NCBI GenBank assembly: GCA_027033875.1
Contig: JALVKK010000164.1
Coordinates: 1-6,933, forward strand
Source of the DNA: Flavobacteriales bacterium
GTDB lineage: Bacteria > Bacteroidota > Bacteroidia > Flavobacteriales > Flavobacteriaceae
DNA: 6,933 nucleotides
Reading direction: 5' to 3'
Shown here: piece after piece, positions 1-5,894 of the stretch
How positions within the stretch are numbered: position 1 is the first letter of the stretch
Layout: every line of letters starts with the position of its first letter
The notes under the pieces: model-generated
The model's input: the letters and a program-made list of their open reading frames with translations, nothing else
The model's database searches: none
What the model was told of the DNA's origin: nothing
Made by a program: the position numbers and the translations under genes

Positions 1-646
1 TATTCATATCAAATACCATAATAGGCAAGCGGTTGTCCTTAGCCAAGGCAAATGCCGTGCTATCCATGATTTTAAGATTTTTTTCAAGAGCTTCATCATA
101 AGTTATTTTTTCATATTTGACGGCATCCGGATATTTTTCGGGGTCTTTGTCATATATACCATCTACTCGCGTTCCTTTGAGTATGGCATTTGCATCTATT
201 TCCAAAGCTCGTAAAACCGCTCCGGTGTCGGTGGTAAAAAACGGATTGCCGGTGCCGCCCGAAAAAATAACAATTTTCCCCGATGATAAGGCTTGCTTGG
301 CTTTAAGCGGAGTTACTTCGTCAGCAATTTTGTCAATTTTGATACCGCTTAACAATTCGGTATCAATACCGTTTTGAAGCAAGACACTTTGCAACGCCAT
401 ACCGTTGATAACCGTAGCAAGCATACCCATAAAATCACCTTGTGTACGATTCATTTGTTGACCGGCAGCTGATAAACCTCTAAAAATATTACCGCCACCA
501 ATGACCAAACCGATTTCAATACCTTTGTCGTAAATTGTTTTGATTTCTTGTACAAATTCATTGACTTTGTCCGGGTCAATACCGTAGGATTTATCACCCA
601 TTAACGATTCGCCACTTAGTTTGAGAAGGATTCTATTGTATTTCAT
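1..646 (-). CDS. pyrH: UMP kinase (uridylate kinase), C-terminus cut by window edge
   Basis: PyrH phosphorylates UMP to UDP with ATP in the cytoplasm, the step of pyrimidine nucleotide synthesis that feeds UTP and CTP. Translating the minus strand from the ATG at 644-646 gives 215 residues open to the left edge; bacterial PyrH is about 235-240 residues, so roughly 20-25 are missing. It begins MKYNRILLKLSGESLMG, with the amino-acid-kinase phosphate-binding segment KLSGE at residues 9-13. IGGGNIFRG follows at 49-57, then DFMGMLATVINGMALQ at 71-86, the nucleotide-binding GTGNPFFTTDTG at 131-142, and KGTRVDGIYDKDP at 157-169. It breaks off at LPIMVFDMN, close to the usual C-terminus. The stretch at 105-122 (KIADEVTPLKAKQALSSG) lacks the EP-[YF]-I-R-R-R-A-type sequence of many homologues but stays in frame. 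No Shine-Dalgarno precedes the start. The gene is divergent from gpsA. In many bacteria frr follows pyrH; here that would lie off-window. Confidence 0.96.
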   Translation of the reverse strand, partial: MKYNRILLKLSGESLMGDKSYGIDPDKVNEFVQEIKTIYDKGIEIGLVIGGGNIFRGLSAAGQQMNRTQGDFMGMLATVINGMALQSVLLQNGIDTELLSGIKIDKIADEVTPLKAKQALSSGKIVIFSGGTGNPFFTTDTGAVLRALEIDANAILKGTRVDGIYDKDPEKYPDAVKYEKITYDEALEKNLKIMDSTAFALAKDNRLPIMVFDMN

Positions 647-702
647 TTATGTGATTTTTTTGTTGAAACAGAAAGTAATAAAAACTCTGTGTTTCTATTT
701 AA

Positions 703-710
703 CAAAGATA
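703..710 (-). promoter_or_regulatory. Bacteroidota-type -7 box upstream of pyrH
   Basis: Read on the minus strand this is TATCTTTG, an exact match to the TAnnTTTG -7 element of the Bacteroidota primary sigma factor. It lies 56 nt upstream of the pyrH ATG, which would give a leader of about 50 nt. No clear TTG -33 element is seen at the expected spacing; that position falls inside the 8-bp tandem array at 721-760. The assignment is by consensus only. Confidence 0.5.
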
Positions 711-720
711 CTATTTTTTG

Positions 721-760
721 GTTAATTGGTTATCTGGTTATCTGGTTAATCGGTTATTTG
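721..760. repeat. Five-copy 8-bp tandem repeat (GTTANNNG)
   Basis: Five consecutive 8-mers are seen directly: GTTAATTG, GTTATCTG, GTTATCTG, GTTAATCG and GTTATTTG, all fitting GTTANNNG. A decayed sixth unit, ATGAATTG, follows at 761-768. The two central units are identical. The array sits just upstream of the putative pyrH -7 box and covers where its -33 region should be. Short arrays of this kind can change copy number by replication slippage. Whether it has a role or is intergenic filler cannot be told from one sequence. Confidence 0.8.
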
Positions 761-955
761 ATGAATTGAGGATTTTATCTGCATCAAAGATTACTTTGTT
801 CGTTGATAATGTTTGTTACTTCATACTGAAATACTGCTATTAACTTGAGCAAATGAGGATTATTTGTGCTTTGTAGAATGCTTCGTTCTTTAATCATTAT
901 TTACAACTTCGTACTATAACTCTCTACCGGACACTCAACATAAAAACTTTCTACT
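761..955. other. AT-rich intergenic stretch with one degenerate direct repeat
   Basis: No ORF of note, RNA gene or terminator is visible here. The only structure seen is a degenerate direct repeat: AACTCTCTACCGGACA at 918-933 and AACTTTCTACTAGGACA at 945-961, with starts 27 nt apart. The second copy runs into the left end of the palindromic block that begins at 956. Confidence 0.5.
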
Positions 956-1047
956 AGGACAGACGAACCATATGTATATATTATTTGAGAATTTCATAAA
1001 ATGTTAGTTTAATCAAATTGTAATGACTTGCAAATTTCTTAATATCA

Positions 1048-1073
1048 GCTCCGTAGGAGCGTACCGTTTGTAG
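1048..1073 (+). repeat. Hairpin repeat unit 1 (GCTCC...GGAGC family)
   Basis: The unit starts with the palindrome GCTCCGTAGGAGC (five-base-pair stem, three-base loop) and ends with GTTTGTAG. An inverted copy is unit 4 at 1190-1215, matching at 21 of 26 positions. Two of the five differences are the paired stem positions T3 and A11, which become C3 and G11 in unit 4, so the hairpin is kept. Very similar GC-rich hairpins are common between genes in Bacteroidota genomes, as I recall. Confidence 0.8.
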
Positions 1074-1098
1074 CAAGACAAGTTAATGATAACAAATG

Positions 1099-1117
1099 GC
1101 TCCGTAGGAGCGACCTA
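1099..1117 (+). repeat. Hairpin repeat unit 2
   Basis: This is a second exact copy of the GCTCCGTAGGAGCG core of unit 1, here followed by ACCTA. It lies 51 nt downstream of unit 1 in the same orientation. It pairs with unit 3 at 1141-1159 as an inverted repeat, 15 of 19 positions, with a 23-nt AT-rich spacer, so a larger cruciform or RNA stem-loop can form. Confidence 0.8.
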
Positions 1118-1140
1118 TTATGCATTATTGATAATTTTAT

Positions 1141-1159
1141 TAGGTCGCCCCGATGGGGC
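1141..1159 (-). repeat. Hairpin repeat unit 3 (inverted)
   Basis: TAGGTCGCCCCGATGGGGC is the inverted partner of unit 2. Its own core, GCCCC-GAT-GGGGC, keeps the five-base-pair stem. The second stem pair is C-G here and T-A in units 1 and 2, and the loop is changed. Confidence 0.78.
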
Positions 1160-1189
1160 TTTATTGTATTGTGATGGCATTATATTCTA

Positions 1190-1215
1190 CTACAAACAGG
1201 ATGCCCCTACGGGGC
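1190..1215 (-). repeat. Hairpin repeat unit 4 (inverted)
   Basis: CTACAAAC followed by the core GCCCCTACGGGGC (1203-1215) is the inverted copy of unit 1. It closes the nested arrangement of the block. It lies about 80 nt upstream of the putative gpsA -7 box, so it is not an obvious attenuator of gpsA. Confidence 0.8.
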
Positions 1216-1257
1216 TAAAAGAAATATTTTAATTTTTTATAGTGCGTTTGTCCTGAA

Positions 1258-1285
1258 CTTTCAACTTTCAACCTTCAACTTTTAA
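1258..1285. repeat. Four-copy 7-bp tandem repeat (CTTTCAA)
   Basis: Four consecutive 7-mers are seen: CTTTCAA, CTTTCAA, CCTTCAA and CTTTTAA. The array ends 11 nt before the putative gpsA -7 box, so it covers that promoter's -33 region, mirroring the 8-bp array in front of pyrH. The similar sequence AGTTGAAAG occurs on the plus strand near 6802-6810 upstream of the MBL gene, so this may be a generally scattered low-complexity motif. Confidence 0.75.
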
Positions 1286-1296
1286 CTAAGATTAAC

Positions 1297-1304
1297 TATA
1301 TTTG
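1297..1304 (+). promoter_or_regulatory. Bacteroidota-type -7 box upstream of gpsA
   Basis: TATATTTG matches TAnnTTTG exactly and lies 20 nt before the gpsA ATG, predicting a leader of about 12-15 nt. No convincing TTG -33 element is seen; that region is the 7-bp tandem array. It should drive the gpsA-tadA pair. Confidence 0.55.
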
Positions 1305-1324
1305 TTGTCCAAAAAAAACAAACC

Positions 1325-2335
1325 ATGAAAAAAAACAAACACAAAGTAGCTGTATTGGGTAGCGGTAGTTGGGCAACTGCTATTGTTAAAATGCTAACTG
1401 AAAATTTGAAAGAAGTAGCATGGTATGTCAGAAGCGCTTATACTTTGGAACATTTTAAATTGCATCGTCATAATCCCAAATATTTACGTCAAGTTTTGTT
1501 CAATCCCGATCAAATTCATATCAGTAACGATATCAACGAGGTGATATCTTATGCCGATACGATAATTATTGCCATTCCGTCGGCTTTTGTGAAAGCTGAA
1601 TTAGATAAAATAACGGTTGATTTGAAAGATAAAATTGTTTTTTCGGCGGTTAAGGGTATTGTTCCGGAGTCTTTATTAATATTAGGCGAACATTTAAAAG
1701 AATATCATGGTATTCCCGAAAAAAATCTAGGTGTTATTGCCGGACCTTGTCATGCCGAAGAGGTAGCTATGGAACGTTTGTCATATTTGACCATAGCTTC
1801 CAAACGCAAATCTGTAGCCAAACAAATGTCCGAATTGTTAAATTCATGGTATATCAAAACGACTTATTCCAAAGATGTATTCGGTATAGAATGGGCAGCG
1901 GTTTTAAAAAACGTATATGCCATAGCTTCCGGTATCGCTCATGGTTTGGGGTATGGCGATAATTATCAAGCAGTTTTAATTTCAAATTCCATTAGGGAGA
2001 TGAAAAAATTTATCAAAAAGAATGTTGATAAACGCAAGCGTAATATTGACAATTCTGCTTATTTAGGCGATTTATTGGTAACGGCATATTCTATATTTAG
2101 TCGTAACCGGACTTTTGGCAGTATGATTGGTAAAGGCTATACAGTACGCAGCGCCATGGCAGAGATGCGGATGGTAGCCGAAGGCTATTATGCTGTCGAA
2201 TCGGCTTATAAAATCAATCGGGAACGAGGGGACAGCAAAGCTAAAATGCCGATTATAGATACTGTTTATAAGATTTTGTATCAGAACGCTACTACAAAAC
2301 AAGAATTTATCAAACTATCTGAAAAACTCAACTGA
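1325..2335 (+). CDS. gpsA: Glycerol-3-phosphate dehydrogenase, NAD(P)+-dependent
   Basis: GpsA reversibly reduces dihydroxyacetone phosphate to sn-glycerol-3-phosphate in the cytoplasm, supplying the backbone for phospholipids. The 336 residues match the usual family length. The N-terminal Rossmann domain opens with VAVLGSGSWATAI (8-20), the GxGxW/A dinucleotide-binding loop. It continues through IAIPSAF (82-88), FSAVKGIVPE (106-115, conserved Lys110) and GVIAGPCHAEEVA (136-148). The C-terminal helical domain has EWAAVLKNVYAIASGI (189-204) with the catalytic lysine at 195, then GLGYGDNYQA. YLGDLLVTAYSIFSRNRTFG (246-265) carries Asp249 and the substrate-phosphate-binding SRN. The GLGDLVLTC version seen in E. 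coli is here YLGDLLVTA, which I recall as common in Bacteroidota. The start follows a TAnnTTTG box by 20 nt and has no Shine-Dalgarno. The gene overlaps tadA by one base, so the two are probably cotranscribed and translationally coupled. Confidence 0.96.
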   Translation: MKKNKHKVAVLGSGSWATAIVKMLTENLKEVAWYVRSAYTLEHFKLHRHNPKYLRQVLFNPDQIHISNDINEVISYADTIIIAIPSAFVKAELDKITVDLKDKIVFSAVKGIVPESLLILGEHLKEYHGIPEKNLGVIAGPCHAEEVAMERLSYLTIASKRKSVAKQMSELLNSWYIKTTYSKDVFGIEWAAVLKNVYAIASGIAHGLGYGDNYQAVLISNSIREMKKFIKKNVDKRKRNIDNSAYLGDLLVTAYSIFSRNRTFGSMIGKGYTVRSAMAEMRMVAEGYYAVESAYKINRERGDSKAKMPIIDTVYKILYQNATTKQEFIKLSEKLN

Positions 2336-2781
2336 TGCTCAATCCTTTTGATGATACATATTTTATGCGTAAAGCCTTACAAGAAGCGGAAATTGCCCTA
2401 GCCAAAGGGGAAGTTCCGGTAGGTGCAGTGATTGTTTGTAACGAACAAATCATTGCCAAGGGACACAATCAGGTAGAAACTTTGAATGATGCAACGGCGC
2501 ATGCCGAAATGTTGGCTTTTACGGCAGCGACCAATTATTTGGGAAGCAAATATCTAAAAGATTGTACGCTTTATGTTACTTTGGAACCTTGTCAAATGTG
2601 CGCAGGTGCAGCATTTTGGGCGCAAATAGGTAAAATTGTCTTCGGTGCAGCCGATGCACAACGCGGTTTTCAGCATTGGCATTGTCAGGTTCACCCTAAA
2701 ACCGAAGTAAAAGGTGGCGTTTTGGCTGAGGAAAGTGAAGCTTTGCTCAAAACTTTTTTTGAGAGAATGCGTCGTAATTGA
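2335..2781 (+). CDS. tadA: tRNA-specific adenosine deaminase
   Basis: TadA deaminates adenosine 34 to inosine in the anticodon of tRNA-Arg(ACG), letting one tRNA read CGU, CGC and CGA; it acts as a cytoplasmic homodimer. The 148-residue protein is a complete cytidine-deaminase-like domain. GEVPVGAVIV (25-34) is the first strand. HAEM (56-59) supplies the zinc-binding His56 and the proton-shuttling Glu58. TLEPCQMCAGA (82-92) supplies Cys86 and Cys89 of the PCxxC motif. The C-terminal HPKTEVKGGVLAEE segment and the basic FFERMRRN tail fit Bacteroidota homologues. The chosen ATG overlaps the gpsA stop as TGATG. Met11 is an alternative start, but the residues before it (DDTYFMRKALQEA) also resemble homologues. 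The free-standing nucleoside or guanine deaminases share this fold; the spacing of motifs favours TadA. Confidence 0.94.
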   Translation: MLNPFDDTYFMRKALQEAEIALAKGEVPVGAVIVCNEQIIAKGHNQVETLNDATAHAEMLAFTAATNYLGSKYLKDCTLYVTLEPCQMCAGAAFWAQIGKIVFGAADAQRGFQHWHCQVHPKTEVKGGVLAEESEALLKTFFERMRRN

Positions 2782-2808
2782 TAAAATTTGTCAGTTATAC
2801 GATGAGTA

Positions 2809-4068
2809 TTAAAAACAATAACAGGTTCTGCCACCACTACTGTCGTTGTCAAAACGCGGGTTGACTATACTGTTGTAAATAGACCCGAATGAATAGCTAA
2901 GTCCTACACTGAAATAATAATTATAGCCGGATTGTAATTGTTTTTGAGCCAATAAAGTTTCTTCCAAAGTCAGATTGCCGGCTGCAATATTGATTTGATC
3001 GTGTTGGATACCGTAATAAGCATTGGTGTTAAAATCCAAACCTTTGGCAATACGTAAATTGGTTCCCAGATTAAAACCGACATTATATAATTTAAAATCG
3101 TGAAGGTAAGTTGCATAATCAATACCGGCATAGATACTTCCCCATTTTTTTACCAAATTGGCATTGAGCATCAGATTGGCACGCCATAGGATTTCTTCGG
3201 TTTGATTATAAAGGGTTTTTTCAAAATAACGGTTATAAACCCCTCCCGATTCCAAAGTCATCACTAAGCTTTTGCTGGCGGATTCTTTATAGGGAAAAAA
3301 GTTGTATTCCACTCCGACATAAGTTCCGTAAGATTGGGCATAATTTTTATATTTAGACCGGTTAAATTGTCCGAAAATACCATAAGACCAATGTTGGTTA
3401 ATACCCCATACGCGATAAGTATTGATATAAAAAAATTCCCTTTCGGATTTGATTTTATTCCCGTTATAAGTGTAGTGATTTTGTCCGGTATTATATCTGA
3501 GGCTAAAAGCAAATTTGTTTTGTTCATCAATTTTGGTTGCTTTGGCGTAGCCGCTGAGGTTACGGTTACCCGAATTACTATCGCCGTTAAGCCAAGCATG
3601 TCCGCCGATTTTAAAAACCCAATGATGCCATTTATCGGCATTTTCTTTTTTTTGCTTGTCTATATTCAGTTTGATTTCCATTTTATCAGCCAAGCCGTTT
3701 CGGTACCAAAACGGCACCAAGCCTAATTGCAAATATCTCAACAATTTTTTTCTGATGATATCTTGGGTACTATCTGCGCCGATAGAAAAATCATACTTTT
3801 GTTGTACATCTTTAAAATTGTTTTGACCTATAAAATTCAAATGAAAAACTTGTCCGCCACTACCGTTTTGTTCCGACAAAACAATGATATGTACATCGGC
3901 GTATTTTCGATCTCTGACAAATTCAACTTCTTCCAGATTTTGTTTGATGTAAGTTGTTTCGCAAAAATCGGCTTGACAGTCATAAAACAGTTTGACTTTA
4001 TTGTGATTATTTTGCGCATGAACGGATAAAAACGACAATAATAAGATGATGAGATAGGATATTTTCAT
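2809..4068 (-). CDS. Secreted outer-membrane beta-barrel protein with N-terminal periplasmic domain
   Basis: The function is not known. Residues 1-19 are a signal peptide (MKISYLIILLLSFLSVHA, cleavage probably before Gln19). Residues about 25-125 form a small soluble domain with YDCQADFC (29-36), EFVRDRKYADVHIIVLSEQ (49-67), a GSGG turn and LRYLQLGLVPFW. From about 145 to 398 the sequence alternates aromatic and small residues in strand-length blocks, such as WVFKIGGHAWL, FSLRYNTG, HWSYGIFGQF, SYGTYVGVEYNFFPY and YYFSVGLSYSFG. That is typical of an outer-membrane barrel of some 10-14 strands. It matches a widespread Bacteroidota family recognised by 'FVRDR..ADVH' and a closing 'SFGSIYNxxVNPRF', usually annotated as hypothetical or DUF481-like. 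The 21-residue tail after the last strand is Ser/Gly-rich and ends in CYCF. It converges on tadA with 27 nt between them and no visible terminator. An upstream terminator suggests its own promoter between 4069 and 4124, but I see no clean TAnnTTTG there. Confidence 0.8.
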   Translation of the reverse strand: MKISYLIILLLSFLSVHAQNNHNKVKLFYDCQADFCETTYIKQNLEEVEFVRDRKYADVHIIVLSEQNGSGGQVFHLNFIGQNNFKDVQQKYDFSIGADSTQDIIRKKLLRYLQLGLVPFWYRNGLADKMEIKLNIDKQKKENADKWHHWVFKIGGHAWLNGDSNSGNRNLSGYAKATKIDEQNKFAFSLRYNTGQNHYTYNGNKIKSEREFFYINTYRVWGINQHWSYGIFGQFNRSKYKNYAQSYGTYVGVEYNFFPYKESASKSLVMTLESGGVYNRYFEKTLYNQTEEILWRANLMLNANLVKKWGSIYAGIDYATYLHDFKLYNVGFNLGTNLRIAKGLDFNTNAYYGIQHDQINIAAGNLTLEETLLAQKQLQSGYNYYFSVGLSYSFGSIYNSIVNPRFDNDSSGGRTCYCF

Positions 4069-4124
4069 AATTTAAAGTTTATGTAAAAGACGTATTTAGT
4101 ACCTGATTGTTACAGTTAAAGAGA

Positions 4125-4153
4125 AAAAAGCCGGCATAAATTACCGGCTTTTT
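4125..4153 (-). terminator. Intrinsic terminator after the MBL-subtilase pair
   Basis: AAAAAGCCGG (4125-4134) and CCGGCTTTTT (4144-4153) form a perfect 10-bp stem around a 9-nt loop, with a GCCGG core. On the minus strand the stem is followed by a run of six T then CTCTTT. It starts 19 nt past the protease stop codon. The plus-strand side also ends in five T, so it could work in both directions, although no plus-strand transcript is expected here. Confidence 0.88.
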
Positions 4154-4172
4154 GTTAGTATATTTAAAACTT

Positions 4173-5882
4173 TTATTGATTGTTTTGTTTTTGTTTTGAG
4201 AGTTCTTCGGCTAATAAAACAGCATTGTAAACATTGACCATTTTACCGGATTTGCTCAAGGTATCAAATTTGACCAATTTAGGTTCGCCTTCATAATCAT
4301 CTTCTTCGGGTTTGATAACCATAATTTGGGGAGATAAACCTGAATCCATAATGATATGTTTAACTTCCGATGCGGTTAATTTTGGAAAACGTGAACGAAT
4401 CAAAGCGGCGACACCGGCAACATCAGGGGAAGCCATAGAAGTGCCTTGCAAGAATTTATATTTTCCGAAAGGCACAGAGGCATAGATTTTCATACCCGGT
4501 GAGAAAATATCAACGGTTTTTTTGCCGTAGTTGCTGAAAGGCGCAATCATGTTAGCACCGTACATCGGTCCGATAGCACCGACGTTTAAGAAATTGTCCG
4601 AAATTTCTTTACCGGGGACATCGCCGTCATTGGGATATGAAATTTTATCATTGTATTGATCCATATCTTTACCTTCGTTACCGGCAGCATTGACGATCAA
4701 AACATCGTGGTCGGCGGCATATTTGATAGCGTCCCAAACCCAGTCTTTGTGCGGGCTGTAATATTTACCGAAACTGGTATTGATGACTTTAGCACCGTTG
4801 TCAACGGCATATCTGAAAGCCAAGGCTACATCTTTGTCGTATTCATCGCCGTCTGGAACCGTTCGGACCGGCATAATCAAAACATGGTCGGCAACCCCGT
4901 CTCCGCCGATACCGTTGTGTCTCAACTGAGCAATAATACCGGCAACGTGTGTGGCGTGCAGTTCGTCAGCTTCGGGCGGAATAACATTGTTGTTACCGTA
5001 ATTTCTATCGTTGATATTATCGGGATCATCTCCTTGAACGCGACCCTTAAAATCGAGATTCAAATTATATTTTTCTTGCCCGTCTATATATTTTTTAAAT
5101 CTTTTTAAACGGTCTCCGACACCACCCAAATACATTTGTTGCGCTTGCTTGACCATAGCGTTATCTGTTTTAAAATTTTCAACGGCTTCTTTGGTCAATT
5201 TGTCTGTTCCCAATGCTTCTTTCAACGATTTTACGGCACTTTCATACATAGTACTGTATTGGGAGTATTGTGCTTTTAAACTTTCTAATTCTTTTAATTT
5301 TTTTGCCAATTCTTTTTCGGCGCGTTGATATAATTTATACATATATTGGTCATCGGGACCTATACTGTCAATCGGTAAATCTTTCCATTGTTTACGATAT
5401 TTGGCTACAATTCTGGTCATTTCCAATTGTTCGGGACCGGCCATTTTGCCGTCTGTTGCGCCCAAAAAATTCCAGCCGTGAACGTCATCAACGTAACCGT
5501 TATTGTCATCATCAATGCCGTTATTAGGGATTTCTCCTTTGTTGGTCCATATTATATCTTTCAAATCGGGGTGATTAATATCAATACCCGCATCGACCAC
5601 AGCAACAATAACAGTTGTAGCCGGTTTGCCTTTTAACAATTCTTGATAGGCTTTTTCGGTACTCATACCGGGCATGTGACTGTCAAACGGGTTGGTATGT
5701 TGCCAATTTTTCAAATCTTCATCTTTGTAAACAGATGCAAATTTTTGAGGTAATGGTTTTGGTGCTTGAACAGTATTGACTGTTTTGTTTTGTTTGTCTT
5801 GTACTGTTTTTTGAGTAGTTCCACAGCTTGCTGATATTAATCCTACAACCAGTGAAAGAGCTAGTAATTTTAAATTATTCAT
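4173..5882 (-). CDS. Subtilisin-family (S8) serine protease, predicted lipoprotein
   Basis: This is an exported endopeptidase; its substrate is unknown. The N-terminus MNNLKLLALSLVVGLISASC is a lipoprotein signal with Cys20 as the probable lipidation site (SAS-C, a loose lipobox typical of Bacteroidota). It should be anchored to the periplasmic or surface face of an outer-envelope membrane. The catalytic triad is visible: Asp97 in AVVDAGIDINHPDL, His309 in HATHVAGI (usual form HGTHVAG) and Ser482 in GTSMASPDVAG. Asn402 in NAAGNEG is the oxyanion-hole residue. Asp97 and His309 are 212 residues apart, against about 32 in subtilisin. The insert holds an acidic NGIDDDNNGYVDD segment (121-133, possible calcium site), a GWNFLG, a charged helical or coiled-coil stretch (about 178-270) and GDDPDNINDRNYGNNNV (284-300). 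I know this arrangement from other Bacteroidota S8 lipoproteins. No C-terminal type IX sorting domain is seen. It follows the MBL gene by 12 nt, ends at a strong terminator, and is probably cotranscribed with that gene. Confidence 0.92.
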   Translation of the reverse strand: MNNLKLLALSLVVGLISASCGTTQKTVQDKQNKTVNTVQAPKPLPQKFASVYKDEDLKNWQHTNPFDSHMPGMSTEKAYQELLKGKPATTVIVAVVDAGIDINHPDLKDIIWTNKGEIPNNGIDDDNNGYVDDVHGWNFLGATDGKMAGPEQLEMTRIVAKYRKQWKDLPIDSIGPDDQYMYKLYQRAEKELAKKLKELESLKAQYSQYSTMYESAVKSLKEALGTDKLTKEAVENFKTDNAMVKQAQQMYLGGVGDRLKRFKKYIDGQEKYNLNLDFKGRVQGDDPDNINDRNYGNNNVIPPEADELHATHVAGIIAQLRHNGIGGDGVADHVLIMPVRTVPDGDEYDKDVALAFRYAVDNGAKVINTSFGKYYSPHKDWVWDAIKYAADHDVLIVNAAGNEGKDMDQYNDKISYPNDGDVPGKEISDNFLNVGAIGPMYGANMIAPFSNYGKKTVDIFSPGMKIYASVPFGKYKFLQGTSMASPDVAGVAALIRSRFPKLTASEVKHIIMDSGLSPQIMVIKPEEDDYEGEPKLVKFDTLSKSGKMVNVYNAVLLAEELSKQKQNNQ

Positions 5883-5894
5883 TTTATTAAGTTT

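Larger units (their letters stand above)
956..1254. mobile_element. Candidate non-autonomous palindromic element (MITE- or BIME-like)
   Basis: The block is bounded by an imperfect inverted repeat: AGGACAGACGAAC at 956-968 pairs with GTGCGTTTGTCCT at 1242-1254, 11 of 13 positions. Similarity weakens inward, as both sides are AT-rich. Inside are four hairpin units arranged >1 >2 <3 <4, so the whole block is roughly self-complementary about position 1129. One base outside each end lies a near-identical 10-mer, AACTTTCTAC at 945-954 and AACTTTCAAC at 1256-1265, which could be a target-site duplication. There is no transposase or any long ORF. Alternatively it is only a cluster of REP-like repeats, with the end repeats being chance or part of the local low-complexity sequence. 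Confidence 0.4.

Noticed and set aside
117..377. Plus-strand open frame of 86 codons
   Set aside because: It lies wholly antisense to pyrH, whose motifs are unmistakable, and its translation resembles nothing known.
1048..1215. CRISPR-like array of four repeats
   Set aside because: The repeats are in both orientations, differ in sequence, and the spacings are uneven (gaps of 25, 23 and 30 nt between units). There is no cas gene. A REP-like hairpin cluster explains it better.
1203..1220. GC-rich hairpin as an intrinsic terminator
   Set aside because: The stem is only five base pairs and is followed by AAAA rather than a T-run on the plus strand; no gene ends nearby on either strand.
2782..2808. 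Bidirectional terminator between the converging tadA and barrel genes
   Set aside because: I looked for a stem with flanking A and T runs in these 27 nt and found none of useful length; termination there must rely on something else or lie within the coding ends.
3264..3726. Open frames on both strands inside the barrel gene
   Set aside because: They are shadows of the 419-residue barrel protein, which has a signal peptide and family motifs in its own frame.
4656..5108. Plus-strand open frame of 150 codons
   Set aside because: It is antisense to the catalytic core of the subtilase (His309 to Asn402) and has no recognisable domain.
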